Shown here: positions 16,913 to 24,491 of the stretch, piece by piece
Layout: every line of letters begins with the position of its first letter
How positions within the stretch are numbered: position 1 is the stretch's first letter
Assembly: GCF_002154225.1 (NCBI RefSeq)
Contig: NZ_MTSE01000021.1
Location: forward strand, 50,780 to 87,650
DNA: 36,871 nucleotides
Source: Hymenobacter crusticola
Lineage (GTDB): Bacteria > Bacteroidota > Bacteroidia > Cytophagales > Hymenobacteraceae
Direction of reading: 5' to 3'
Translations under genes and position numbers: made by a program
Notes under the pieces: generated by a model
Database searches by the model: none
What the model was told of the DNA's origin: nothing
Seen by the model: the letters and a program-made list of their open reading frames with translations, nothing else

Positions 16913-17789
16913 GGTAAGTTCTATTGCTGCCTCGCCCGTTAAGTGGACACCTCGGGACCTAAAGCTGAGAGGCTTTAAGGTGTACGCGGTAAACCAACCC
17001 TGCACGACCGAACCCCGCTTTACCCGGCGCGACTGCTACAAGGTCATCCTGCTGACGACCAAGGCCCGGCTGCACTACGGCCACCAGAGTTGGGAGCTCG
17101 ATGGCACCTACTTGCTCTTCTTCAATCCGCACATTCCGTACGCCATGGAAATGCAGGGAGACCTCCGGCACGGCTACATCAGTTTGTTTACTGAGGAGTT
17201 CATCACCTCGCTCGACCGGTCGGAAAGCCTGCTGCAGTCGCCCTTATTTAAAATCGGCAGTTCGCCGCTCTTCCAACTCCCGGAGGCGCAAGTCCCCTTT
17301 ATGAACGGCATTTTTCAGAAAATGCTGGCCGAACAAGAAGCCGACTACCCCTTCAAAGGCGAGTTGATTCGAACGTACCTCCAGCTGGCCATCCACGAGG
17401 CATTGCACCTGCAGCCCGCGGAAACTCTGCTCCAGCACCACACGGCGGCGGCTCGCCTGGCCGCCCGGTTTTTGGAGACGCTAGAGCAGCAGTTTCCGAT
17501 AGAAAACCCCGAGCAGACATTGGAACTGAAAACGGCGCAGGAGTTTGCCGACCGGCTGGCCGTGCACGTCAACCACCTCAACAAAGCCGTAAAGGAAATT
17601 ACGGGCAAGCCCACGAGCGCCCACCTCACCAACCGCATCACCGATGAGGCCAAAGCCCTGCTGCAACACACCAGCTGGAGCGTGGCCGACATTTCCTACT
17701 GCCTAGGCTTTGCCTACCCCACCTACTTCAACAACTTCTTCAAGAAGCAGACCGGTACTACCCCCCTAGCCTACCGCCGGGCAGCTTGA
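16911..17789 (+). CDS. AraC family transcriptional regulator
   Basis: A 292-residue regulator with an N-terminal cupin-like sensing domain (residues about 20-140, with LHYGHQSWELDGTYLLFF and NPHIPYAMEM). The C-terminal AraC HTH domain has one helix-turn-helix in HVNHLNKAVKEITGKPTSAH and the second in WSVADISYCLGFAYPTYFNN near 258-277. It closely resembles the AraC genes at 29391 and 35658, so these are paralogues. No alternative ATG exists before the sensing domain, so I keep the ATG at 16911, although it overlaps the start of the damaged HxlR gene. The next downstream sequence is a fragment of an SDR gene, probably its former target. Confidence 0.88.
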   Translation: MVSSIAASPVKWTPRDLKLRGFKVYAVNQPCTTEPRFTRRDCYKVILLTTKARLHYGHQSWELDGTYLLFFNPHIPYAMEMQGDLRHGYISLFTEEFITSLDRSESLLQSPLFKIGSSPLFQLPEAQVPFMNGIFQKMLAEQEADYPFKGELIRTYLQLAIHEALHLQPAETLLQHHTAAARLAARFLETLEQQFPIENPEQTLELKTAQEFADRLAVHVNHLNKAVKEITGKPTSAHLTNRITDEAKALLQHTSWSVADISYCLGFAYPTYFNNFFKKQTGTTPLAYRRAA

Positions 17790-17846
17790 GCAACCGCATA
17801 CCATCACCGGCTCAGCCGATGCCAGCCTGCTTGGTAACTGACTTTA

Positions 17847-17990
17847 CGGGTCATCAACGTATCCTCGCAAGGGCACCAGTTTGTGCCGTTCACCTTTGAA
17901 AACCTGGATTTTGAGCACCGGGACTACGAAATATTGGCTGCGTATGGGCAGTCCAAAACCACGCTCAACTCCTTTGATACTGCGGGGTAA
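17847..17990 (+). pseudogene. SDR oxidoreductase fragment
   Basis: A 47-codon frame without start codon reads RVINVSSQGHQF, then FENLDFEH and AAYGQSKT, before a TAA. This is the middle of a retinol-dehydrogenase-like SDR: the catalytic Ser strand (NVSS) and the YxxxK active site (Tyr-Gly-Gln-Ser-Lys). The N-terminal Rossmann half and the C-terminus are absent. It lies about 60 nt after an AraC gene on the same strand, repeating the AraC-SDR order seen at 29391-31241. Confidence 0.75.
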
Positions 17991-18043
17991 CTCTTGCGTT
18001 GCCTGTAGTTCAGAGTCTCAGGTGCTAGGGCAAGATTGCGGGG

Positions 18044-18421
18044 CTACGCTGATGCTTCGGCCTGGGCATTCGGATTGGCCGCAAGCAGAGGTTCCAGGGT
18101 GGCGCGGTGCTCGTTGCCCCATTGCTCCATGGCATCAATCACGGGCAGTAGCGACTCGCCCAAACTGGTGAGATTGTACTCTACTTTGGGCGGTAGCTGC
18201 GGGTAGATGGTTTTGCCGATAAGGCCGTGCTGCTCCAATTCATTGAGCTGAATATTAAGTACCCGCCGGGTGGCGCTAGGAATGGCCCGCTGCAAGTCGC
18301 TCGGGCGTTGCACGCCGCGGGCAATGAAGTGGAGCAGCGTCGATTTCCACTTGCCGTGCAGCACTTCCTTGGTCAGGACCACACCGCAGTCCAGGGTGCG
18401 TTCTATTTTCTTCTGATACAT
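18044..18421 (-). CDS. HxlR family transcriptional regulator
   Basis: A complete 125-residue winged-helix regulator. It has DCGVVLTKEVLHGKWKSTLL near residues 11-30 with the N-terminal Cys, SDLQRAIPSATRRVLNIQL near 41-59 as the recognition region, and VEYNLTSLGESLLPV in the wing. The short Ala-rich tail is unremarkable. It is divergent from an SDR gene at 18598, with a candidate operator between them, so it probably controls that gene and itself. Confidence 0.87.
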   Translation of the reverse strand: MYQKKIERTLDCGVVLTKEVLHGKWKSTLLHFIARGVQRPSDLQRAIPSATRRVLNIQLNELEQHGLIGKTIYPQLPPKVEYNLTSLGESLLPVIDAMEQWGNEHRATLEPLLAANPNAQAEASA

Positions 18422-18485
18422 CGCAGTAGGTTGGTCGCCGGCACCAGTGCCAAGGCAGCATAGGGAAGAAAACAGCCCTAGGTGA

Positions 18486-18519
18486 AAAAGTTATCCGTAC
18501 CCGAATAACTTTTCCGTAC
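18486..18519. promoter_or_regulatory. Candidate HxlR operator
   Basis: AAAAGTTAT at 18486-18494 and ATAACTTTT at 18505-18513 form a perfect 9-bp inverted repeat with a 10-nt spacer. CCGTAC occurs both in the spacer (18495-18500) and just after the right arm (18514-18519). It lies in the 176-bp divergent region between the HxlR gene and the SDR gene, where a dimeric repressor would bind. Confidence 0.55.
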
Positions 18520-18597
18520 TTGCCAGCCCAACCCCCCTCCCAGACCTTTGTTGCGCCGGCACAGCAGTGCTTAGGCCTTACTAGTAATCACAAAGCA

Positions 18598-19344
18598 ATG
18601 AGAGGTTTAACGAATAAAGTAGCCTTCGTAACGGGGGGTAGCCGAGGGATTGGGGCCGGAATTGTGCGAGCCTTGGCCGCCGAGGGCGTGCAGGTGGCTT
18701 TTACCTACGTGCGGGGCGCAGAACCGGCCCAGGCACTGGTAGACGAGCTCACGCAAACGGGCAGCCATGTACTAGCGTTGCAGGCCGACACGGCCCAGCC
18801 CGTTGAAGTAAAGCAGGCCATCAAGGCCGTGATAGCGCACTTTGGGCAGTTGGACATTTTGGTCAATAATGCCGGGGTATATGTTAATAGCCCGGTTGAC
18901 GAGGTCGCCCCCGATGAGGCGGCCTTGGCTCACCTTTGGCAAGTAAACGTGCACGGCACCGCCCAAACCGTGCGGGCGGCTAGCGAGCACCTGTCCGCCG
19001 GCGGGCGCATCATCAACATCGGGTCAGGGTCGAATATTCGCACCCCGTATGCCGGCACCAGCGACTACGCGGCCAGCAAAGGGGCGCTGGCGGCCTACAC
19101 CCGCGGGTGGGCCCGCGACCTGGCCCCGCGCCAGATTACCGTCAACATCATCCAGCCCGGGCTGATTGAGACCGACATGACCCCGACCGACCCAGCCACG
19201 GTGGCTAGCCTGCTGCAGCCTATCATGCTGGGTCGATTCGGCACCGCGCAGGAGGTAGGCGAAGTAGTGGCCTTTTTGGCCAGCGCGGCCGCCGGCTATA
19301 TCACGGGCGCCACTCTGAACGTCGATGGCGGTTGGTCGGCTTGA
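18598..19344 (+). CDS. SDR family oxidoreductase, 3-oxoacyl-reductase-like
   Basis: A classical short-chain dehydrogenase of 248 residues. It has the cofactor motif TGGSRGIG at residues 12-19, NNAG at 90-93, a catalytic Ser in NIGSGS near 142-144 and Tyr157/Lys161 in DYAASKGA. The absence of an acidic residue after the second strand and the sequence TYVRG suggest NADP preference, with moderate certainty. I start at ATG 18598 (MRGLTNKVAF). The 26 codons upstream in frame are not family-like. It is divergent from the HxlR regulator. The substrate is unknown. Confidence 0.9.
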   Translation: MRGLTNKVAFVTGGSRGIGAGIVRALAAEGVQVAFTYVRGAEPAQALVDELTQTGSHVLALQADTAQPVEVKQAIKAVIAHFGQLDILVNNAGVYVNSPVDEVAPDEAALAHLWQVNVHGTAQTVRAASEHLSAGGRIINIGSGSNIRTPYAGTSDYAASKGALAAYTRGWARDLAPRQITVNIIQPGLIETDMTPTDPATVASLLQPIMLGRFGTAQEVGEVVAFLASAAAGYITGATLNVDGGWSA

Positions 19345-19349
19345 AATCC

Positions 19350-19430
19350 TTAATTGCGCCCAACTCCTCCTAAGACAAAAGCGCAAGAACGCGGTAGGAA
19401 AGGGCAAGAAGCCGAAAAACGCGCGTTCAT
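19350..19430 (+). repeat. Dispersed intergenic repeat, copy 1
   Basis: AAGCGCAAGAACGCGGTAGG and the following ~20 nt align with 23314-23354 at roughly four bases in five. TTGCGCCCAACT at about 19355 also recurs near 23454, but in the other order relative to the first block. Probably a decayed REP-like or miniature element. Confidence 0.4.
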
Positions 19431-19484
19431 CGGCCTCGTTTCAACGATGAGCAGCAGTTGCTTCACTTCTAAACGCCATTTTTT

Positions 19485-20225
19485 GTGCCAGACCTCCACC
19501 ACAAAGTAGTACTCATTACCGGTTCCTCCCGCGGCATTGGCGCGGCCATTGCCCACGCCGCCGCCCAGGCGGGGGCAAATGTCATCGTCAACTACGCCGG
19601 GGGCCACGCGGAGGCCCAGGCGGTAGTGGCCGCCATCGAGCAGGCGGGCGGAAAAGCCCTGGCCGTGCAGGCCGACGTCAGTCAGGCAGCCGATGTGCGC
19701 CGCCTGTTTGCCGAGGCCATTGCTCGCTTCGGCCGCGTAGATGTGCTGGTCAATAACGCCGGCATCATGAAGCTGAGCTTGCTGAAGGACACCACCGACG
19801 AGGACTTGCAGCGCACGCTGGCTATCAACGTAACGGGCGTGTTCAACACCTTGCGGGAGGCCGCTACGCAGCTAGCCGATGGGGGTAGCATCATCAACTT
19901 CTCTAGCTCCGTGACGCGGCTGATGCTGCCCACCTACGCAGCCTACTGCGCCAGCAAAGGGGCGGTGGAGCAGCTTACCCGCGTGTTCGCCAAAGAGATG
20001 GGTGCGCGCGGCATCCGCGTCAATAGTATCTCGCCCGGCCCCGTCAATACGGAGCTTTTTACCAAGGGCAAGCCGCAGGAGGTGATTGACCGCCTAGGCG
20101 CGATGGCGGCCTTCAACCGCATCGGCGAGCCGGACGATATTGCCCGCATGGTGTTGCTGCTAGCCAGCGACGAGAGCAGCTGGGTGACGGGCCAGAACAT
20201 CGGGGCCAACGGCGGCTTCGCCTAG
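19485..20225 (+). CDS. SDR family oxidoreductase
   Basis: A 246-residue classical SDR. It has TGSSRGIG at residues 12-19, NNAG at 90-93, the Ser region NFSSS near 138-142, and Tyr154/Lys158 in YCASKGA. The C-terminus ends GANGGFA, as in many fabG-like enzymes. The start is a GTG at 19485 (no in-frame ATG fits), 140 nt after the preceding SDR gene. The two SDRs differ in sequence and are not a recent duplication. It may be co-transcribed with the SDR upstream under the same HxlR operator. Confidence 0.88.
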   Translation: MPDLHHKVVLITGSSRGIGAAIAHAAAQAGANVIVNYAGGHAEAQAVVAAIEQAGGKALAVQADVSQAADVRRLFAEAIARFGRVDVLVNNAGIMKLSLLKDTTDEDLQRTLAINVTGVFNTLREAATQLADGGSIINFSSSVTRLMLPTYAAYCASKGAVEQLTRVFAKEMGARGIRVNSISPGPVNTELFTKGKPQEVIDRLGAMAAFNRIGEPDDIARMVLLLASDESSWVTGQNIGANGGFA

Positions 20226-20318
20226 GCTTCGCTGCGACATGATTCGCGGGGCTTTATCCGGGTTTTACTACCCTCCCCTTCCTGCCCAACCCTAGTCCTA
20301 CCTGACGCTAGGCCTTTG

Positions 20319-21140
20319 TTAGCTGTTCGCCCTGGATAGGGTTTGCAATTCGGTCAGGGTCTGTCCAAACTGCTTTTTGAACGCGTAAGAAAAGTGCGAC
20401 AAGGTTTCGAACCCTAATTCTAGATAAATGTCTGACGGACGTTTATTCTTTTGGCTGACAAGAAAACGGGCTTGCGCTAAGCGTTGTTTTTGCAACCATT
20501 TTTCGGGGGTCGTGCTGAAAATTCTCGCAAAATCCCGCTTAAAGGTCGACAAGCTCCGGCCCGTTAGTTTCGCAAACTGTGTCAGCGGCACATTGTAGGT
20601 AAAATGCCGCTGCATATAGGCCTCCAAATCTATTTTATGCGGTTCGCTGAAATCGAATAAGAAGTTTTTTAAGGCCGGGTTGCGGAGCAAAAGCGCAATG
20701 ACTTCGGTGGTTTTGGCTTCGGCCAACACCGGAGTTAGCTTTTCGGGTTGGTCGAAGTAAGGCAGCAACGAACCAAAATAGCCGGTCAGGAACGCGTCAT
20801 TTTCTACGAGCGTAACCGGTTCGCCCACATAAACGCCGTCGGCTTTTACGTTGTGTTCCGCACTGTACTGCTTCAGCGTTTCTTGCTCTAAGAACACGGT
20901 AATGGTCGCAAACGGTTTTTGCCCGTCGGGCTTCTTAACTACTTTCAGCAATTGGTTTCGCTTCACCAAACGCAACGAACCGGTCGGATAGGTGATAACT
21001 CCTTTATCCGTGTACTGGTCGGCACTGCCCGAGGTGATGATGCCGATATAGTTTTCATACACAAAGGGGTCGTGGCCAAAAGGGGTTTCGTCGTGGCACG
21101 TATATAAGAGGACGTTGCCGGTCTTGTGCGCTTGGTACAT
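20319..21140 (-). CDS. AraC family transcriptional regulator
   Basis: A 273-residue regulator of the ExsA-like AraC branch. The sensing domain runs to about residue 165. The HTH domain has FAKLTGRSLSTFKRDFARIF near 195-214 as the first helix-turn-helix and PSDIYLELGFETLSHFSYAF near 237-256 as the second. It follows an SDR gene on the same strand by about 106 nt, so it is likely in an operon with it. Base composition is visibly more A/T-rich than that of the flanking genes, as is that of the SDR, which suggests the pair was acquired together from another bacterium. Confidence 0.9.
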   Translation of the reverse strand: MYQAHKTGNVLLYTCHDETPFGHDPFVYENYIGIITSGSADQYTDKGVITYPTGSLRLVKRNQLLKVVKKPDGQKPFATITVFLEQETLKQYSAEHNVKADGVYVGEPVTLVENDAFLTGYFGSLLPYFDQPEKLTPVLAEAKTTEVIALLLRNPALKNFLFDFSEPHKIDLEAYMQRHFTYNVPLTQFAKLTGRSLSTFKRDFARIFSTTPEKWLQKQRLAQARFLVSQKNKRPSDIYLELGFETLSHFSYAFKKQFGQTLTELQTLSRANS

Positions 21141-21246
21141 AAGGGGTAAGAAAGCCGCCGAATTACAGCAAGATATGGTGAACGGGCTGGATGGGCACCG
21201 ACAAATTGGTTTCGCCCAGTTGTTGTAGCCAGTCGATTTCGATGCC

Positions 21247-22059
21247 TTATTTTAACTGGCTCATTAAGATTCGGTCGAACAATTTATCCGATAAAATCTT
21301 GCGTAAAAACAACATCGGCTTGGCCATATAGCCGCCGCTGTAGCGGGTTTTCGGATTTTTGGCCTCCATACTGGTTTTAATCAGTTTGGCTATCACAACC
21401 GGCTCAGGAACATTGCCGGCCACTTTTTCAAAGGATTTTTTGAACGCCGTGACCAAGCCAGCGTAGGCGGTCTGGCCCGACACGCGCAGTAAGCTGTCCA
21501 CCGCAATGTTGCCCCATTCGGATTTGGTGCCGCCCGGTTGAATCACGACCACGTTCACCCCGAAGGGCTGTACTTCCAAGCGCATGGCATCGCTCAAGGC
21601 TTCGAGCGCAAATTTGCTGGCGTGGTACCACCCGCCCAGCGGCGACGCAATTTTGCCGCCCACCGACGAAATGTTAATGATTTTGCCATAGTGGTTTTCG
21701 CGCATTTTCGGTAGCACCAATTGTGCTAAGCGCATGGCCCCAAATACATTTACGTCCAATTGATACTTTGCATCCGGCAGCGCCACGTCTTCAATCGCCC
21801 CGTACGAACCGAAACCGGCGTTATTGACCAAAATGTCAATGCTTCCAGCTTCCTGGAAAATCTGGTCCACGCAGGCTGTGATGCTTTCGTCCTGCGTCAC
21901 ATCCAGCGCAATGGGTTTAATGCCGTACTTTTTCAGGTCTTGCATTTTTTCGGTTCGGCGTGCTGCCCCGTAAACAGTGTAGCCGTTTTGGGCTAATAAA
22001 ATGGCGGTTGCTTGGCCAATCCCTGCGGATGCTCCGGTAACTAGAACTGTCTTTTTCAT
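21247..22059 (-). CDS. SDR family oxidoreductase
   Basis: A 270-residue SDR. It has TGASAGIGQ at residues 8-16, NNAGFGSYG at 79-87, the Ser region INISSVGG near 128-135 and Tyr145/Lys149 in WYHASKFALE. GARR after the second strand favours NADP. It resembles the oxidoreductase found beside AraC genes in many Bacteroidota and Proteobacteria. The frame continues open after its TAA for another 27 codons (21163-21246). It probably forms an operon with the AraC gene downstream, and its upstream region carries AraC-type direct repeats. Confidence 0.9.
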   Translation of the reverse strand: MKKTVLVTGASAGIGQATAILLAQNGYTVYGAARRTEKMQDLKKYGIKPIALDVTQDESITACVDQIFQEAGSIDILVNNAGFGSYGAIEDVALPDAKYQLDVNVFGAMRLAQLVLPKMRENHYGKIINISSVGGKIASPLGGWYHASKFALEALSDAMRLEVQPFGVNVVVIQPGGTKSEWGNIAVDSLLRVSGQTAYAGLVTAFKKSFEKVAGNVPEPVVIAKLIKTSMEAKNPKTRYSGGYMAKPMLFLRKILSDKLFDRILMSQLK

Positions 22060-22111
22060 GATTTCCTGCGATTAGTATGAGGCAAAATTAGGTGGGGCCT
22101 AACCGCATGGG

Positions 22112-22159
22112 GTTTCGTGAAACGTTCAATCTATTGTCGTGAAACGTCCAGAATTCTGG
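22112..22159. promoter_or_regulatory. AraC-type direct-repeat operator and palindrome
   Basis: TCGTGAAACGT occurs at 22115-22125 and 22137-22147, a 22-bp period that puts both copies on the same face of the helix, as AraC proteins need. The first copy is part of GTTTCGTGAAAC. A perfect 12-bp palindrome CCAGAATTCTGG (22148-22159) abuts the second copy. The site begins about 55 nt upstream of the SDR gene at 22059, where an activator would contact polymerase. Confidence 0.6.
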
Positions 22160-22332
22160 GCGATGAATAAACCCGGTTTTTCTGTTTTCTTTGCTAATGA
22201 CTGGTCCTCCATCAGCGAACGCACTTAGTGGCGGTTAATCAGAAATAAGAGCAACTATTGTAGTTGGTGGCAGTTGTGGAGCAATGCCGCAGGGTACCAA
22301 CTTTATCAGAAACTCTCGCACTTGCGTTTAGC

Positions 22333-23286
22333 ATGAACTTCTCGGGCAACGCCAACATTCTTCGGCACGATGACCAAGCGGCCAAGTCAAGCCGTAAGCC
22401 GCTACATACTAACGCTGAGGTTAACCCTGCCGAAACCAGCCTATTGCGCGAGCAACGCTGGCCCCAGTTGGCGGTTCAGTTGTTCGCCGAGCCGGGCTGC
22501 ATCGAGCCAACGCGCTTGCTACCCCCCAGCCAGCTGCGCTTGCTATTGCTGCTCTCGGGCACTACCAACATGCAGATACGCAGCCATGGCCGCACGCTAA
22601 CCTACGTTTCGCGGCCCGGCACGGTAAAGCTCACTACCCCCCACCACCAGCCGTACGAGATGCAGTGGACCGCCATCACGCCTGCTCCTCTACGCACGGC
22701 CCACCTGTACCTGCCCCCTACTTTGCTAACCCGCACGGCCGAGGCGGCCGGTCTCAACCCAGACCGGGTGGAAGTAGCCGAGGGTTGCAATATTCCCGAC
22801 ACCCTGCTCTACCAATTGAGCTATGCGCTGGCGCAAGAGGTTGCCGTTGCCTCCGGTCCGGAAAGCCTGTTTGCGGAAAGCGCCACGCAACTGCTGGCCG
22901 CCCAGCTACTACGCCACCACTGCGCCTTTTCGCACGAGCTGCCCGACCGCCGGGGCAAGCTTACCCCTGCTCAACTGCACCGTGTACGCGACTACGTGCA
23001 GGCTCATTTAGGGGACGTTATCCGCCTGGACCACTTAGCGGAGCTGGTGTTTCTGAGTTCGTACCACTTCTGCCGCGTTTTTAAGCGCACCACCGGGCTC
23101 TCGCCCAACCAATTCTTAACCAACGAGCGCATGGTGCGCGCCACGGAGCTGCTGCGCAATTCCGACCTGAGCGTGAAGCAAGTGGCTGCCGCCGTGGGGT
23201 ACAGCAGCCATGCGCATTTTACGCAGCTCTACGCCCGCCACACGGGCCAGCTACCAGTTAGCATCACGCGGCAGCGCCCGGCTTAG
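22333..23286 (+). CDS. AraC family transcriptional regulator
   Basis: A 317-residue AraC protein. The N-terminal sensing region is loosely conserved (to about residue 200). The HTH domain has IRLDHLAELVFLSSYHFCRVF near 235-255 and LSVKQVAAAVGYSSHAHFTQL near 284-304. It belongs to the group resembling regulators of oxidative-response genes, unlike the three paralogues at 16911, 29391 and 35658. I start at the ATG at 22333 (MNFSGNAN), with a poor in-frame extension upstream. It is divergent from the SDR gene at 22059. The nearest downstream genes on its strand are the DoxX-like and aldehyde oxidoreductase genes, a possible target. Confidence 0.87.
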   Translation: MNFSGNANILRHDDQAAKSSRKPLHTNAEVNPAETSLLREQRWPQLAVQLFAEPGCIEPTRLLPPSQLRLLLLLSGTTNMQIRSHGRTLTYVSRPGTVKLTTPHHQPYEMQWTAITPAPLRTAHLYLPPTLLTRTAEAAGLNPDRVEVAEGCNIPDTLLYQLSYALAQEVAVASGPESLFAESATQLLAAQLLRHHCAFSHELPDRRGKLTPAQLHRVRDYVQAHLGDVIRLDHLAELVFLSSYHFCRVFKRTTGLSPNQFLTNERMVRATELLRNSDLSVKQVAAAVGYSSHAHFTQLYARHTGQLPVSITRQRPA

Positions 23287-23599
23287 GAGGCCAGCTATCG
23301 CTCGAGCTTCGAGAAGCGCAAGAATGCGATAGCAAAGCGCAACAAGCAGTAAAATGTACTGTAGGACAAGCCATTAGATAGCGAATACTTTTGTTCGGTC
23401 ACACTACCCAGGAGCAATTCGGGTAGTGCTTGGCTGGTTGTTCGCTGCCTTATTGCGCCCAACTTAAGGAGGTAAAGTCATGCTAGGGCTACCCATCGAG
23501 CCTAGCAGGCCGGCAAGACCAAGCCGGCCCGCCAACGTGTGTGCTCGAAGCATCTCCCTAAGAGGCTTGTACTACCGCATTCTTGCTTTCCTGTCACCA
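23287..23599 (+). repeat. Intergenic region with repeat copy 2 and REP-like sequence
   Basis: No gene in 313 bases. 23314-23354 (AAGCGCAAGAATGCGATAGC onward) aligns with 19375-19415. GCAAGAATGCG near 23321 is inverted as CGCATTCTTGC near 23577, bracketing the region. ATGCTAGGGC at 23480 and TCGAAGCATCTC near 23541 resemble a repeat I recall from Hymenobacter intergenic regions. Likely a decayed mobile or REP element upstream of the DoxX-like gene. Confidence 0.4.
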
Positions 23600-23956
23600 A
23601 TGGCCCTCTTTCTCAAACTACTGGCTGGTGCGCTGCTGCTGGTCAGCGCCATGCTGAGCGCCCGGCAGGGCTGGGCCATGCTACACGGCCAGCCCCCCGC
23701 CCTGGAGCTGCTGCAACGGCTAGGCGTCAGCCGACCGGGGCAGGTGGCGCTTGGGGCCGTGGTACTGCTCGGGGCCGTGCTTACGCTGCTGCCGGCCACA
23801 TTTTGGGTGGGCGGCTACGCGTCGGCGGCCTGCATCCTGCTCATTCTCAGCTTACAGCTAACGCACCGCAACCTACCCGGCGCGGTAGGTGAGCTGCCGT
23901 TTTTGCTGCTGGCGCTCGTGGTGCTGTACCTAGGCCATCCGTTGGCGCGACACTAG
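23600..23956 (+). CDS. DoxX-like family membrane protein
   Basis: A 118-residue inner-membrane protein with four predicted hydrophobic segments at about 4-20, 50-66, 69-85 and 97-113. The sequence and length match the small DoxX-like family found beside redox enzymes. I use ATG 23600 (MALFLKLLAG). The in-frame extension upstream is REP-like non-coding sequence. It is 31 nt upstream of the aldehyde oxidoreductase small-subunit gene on the same strand and probably co-transcribed. Its role is unknown; relatives are linked to quinone or thiol redox. Confidence 0.75.
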   Translation: MALFLKLLAGALLLVSAMLSARQGWAMLHGQPPALELLQRLGVSRPGQVALGAVVLLGAVLTLLPATFWVGGYASAACILLILSLQLTHRNLPGAVGELPFLLLALVVLYLGHPLARH

Positions 23957-23987
23957 CTGGTTTCTCTCACCTTTTTCCTAGTGGTCT

Positions 23988-24491
23988 ATGTCTGAAACTA
24001 TCTCTTACAATAATGCGCCAGTGCCCGTGGCGCTGACTATCAATGGCCAGGTGCACCAAATAGCCGTTGAGCCGCGCACTACCCTGCTCGACTTGCTGCG
24101 CGAGCACTTAGGGCTAATGGGCACTAAGAAAGGCTGCGACCACGGCCAATGCGGCGCCTGCACCGTGCTGCTCAACGGCGAGCGCCGCGTGAGTTGCCTG
24201 ACGCTGGCCGTCAGTCACGACGAGGCCACCGTCACGACCGTGGAAGGCTTGGCAGAAGGCGACGTGCTCAGCCCTTTGCAGCAGGCGTTTCTGGAGTATG
24301 ATGCCTTTCAGTGTGGCTACTGCACGCCCGGCCAATTGTGCTCGGCCCAGGGCCTGCTGCGCGAGGGCCACGCCCGCACCCGAGACGAGGTGCGCGAATT
24401 GATGAGCGGCAACCTCTGCCGCTGCGGCGCCTACCCCCACATCACCGACGCCATCCTGTCCGTCCTCCTCACCCAGCAGCCCGCCCCATGA
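23988..24491 (+). CDS. paoA: Aldehyde oxidoreductase, 2Fe-2S subunit
   Basis: The iron-sulfur subunit of a xanthine-oxidase-family aldehyde oxidoreductase, passing electrons from the molybdenum centre to FAD. The 167-residue protein carries a plant-type 2Fe-2S cluster with Cys50, Cys55, Cys58 and Cys70 (GCDHGQCGACTV) and a second cluster with Cys109, Cys112, Cys144 and Cys146 (QCGYCTPGQLC and LCRCGAYPH). Unlike E. coli PaoA it has no Tat signal peptide, so the complex is likely cytosolic. Its stop overlaps the FAD-subunit start (ATGA), indicating coupled translation. Confidence 0.9.
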   Translation: MSETISYNNAPVPVALTINGQVHQIAVEPRTTLLDLLREHLGLMGTKKGCDHGQCGACTVLLNGERRVSCLTLAVSHDEATVTTVEGLAEGDVLSPLQQAFLEYDAFQCGYCTPGQLCSAQGLLREGHARTRDEVRELMSGNLCRCGAYPHITDAILSVLLTQQPAP

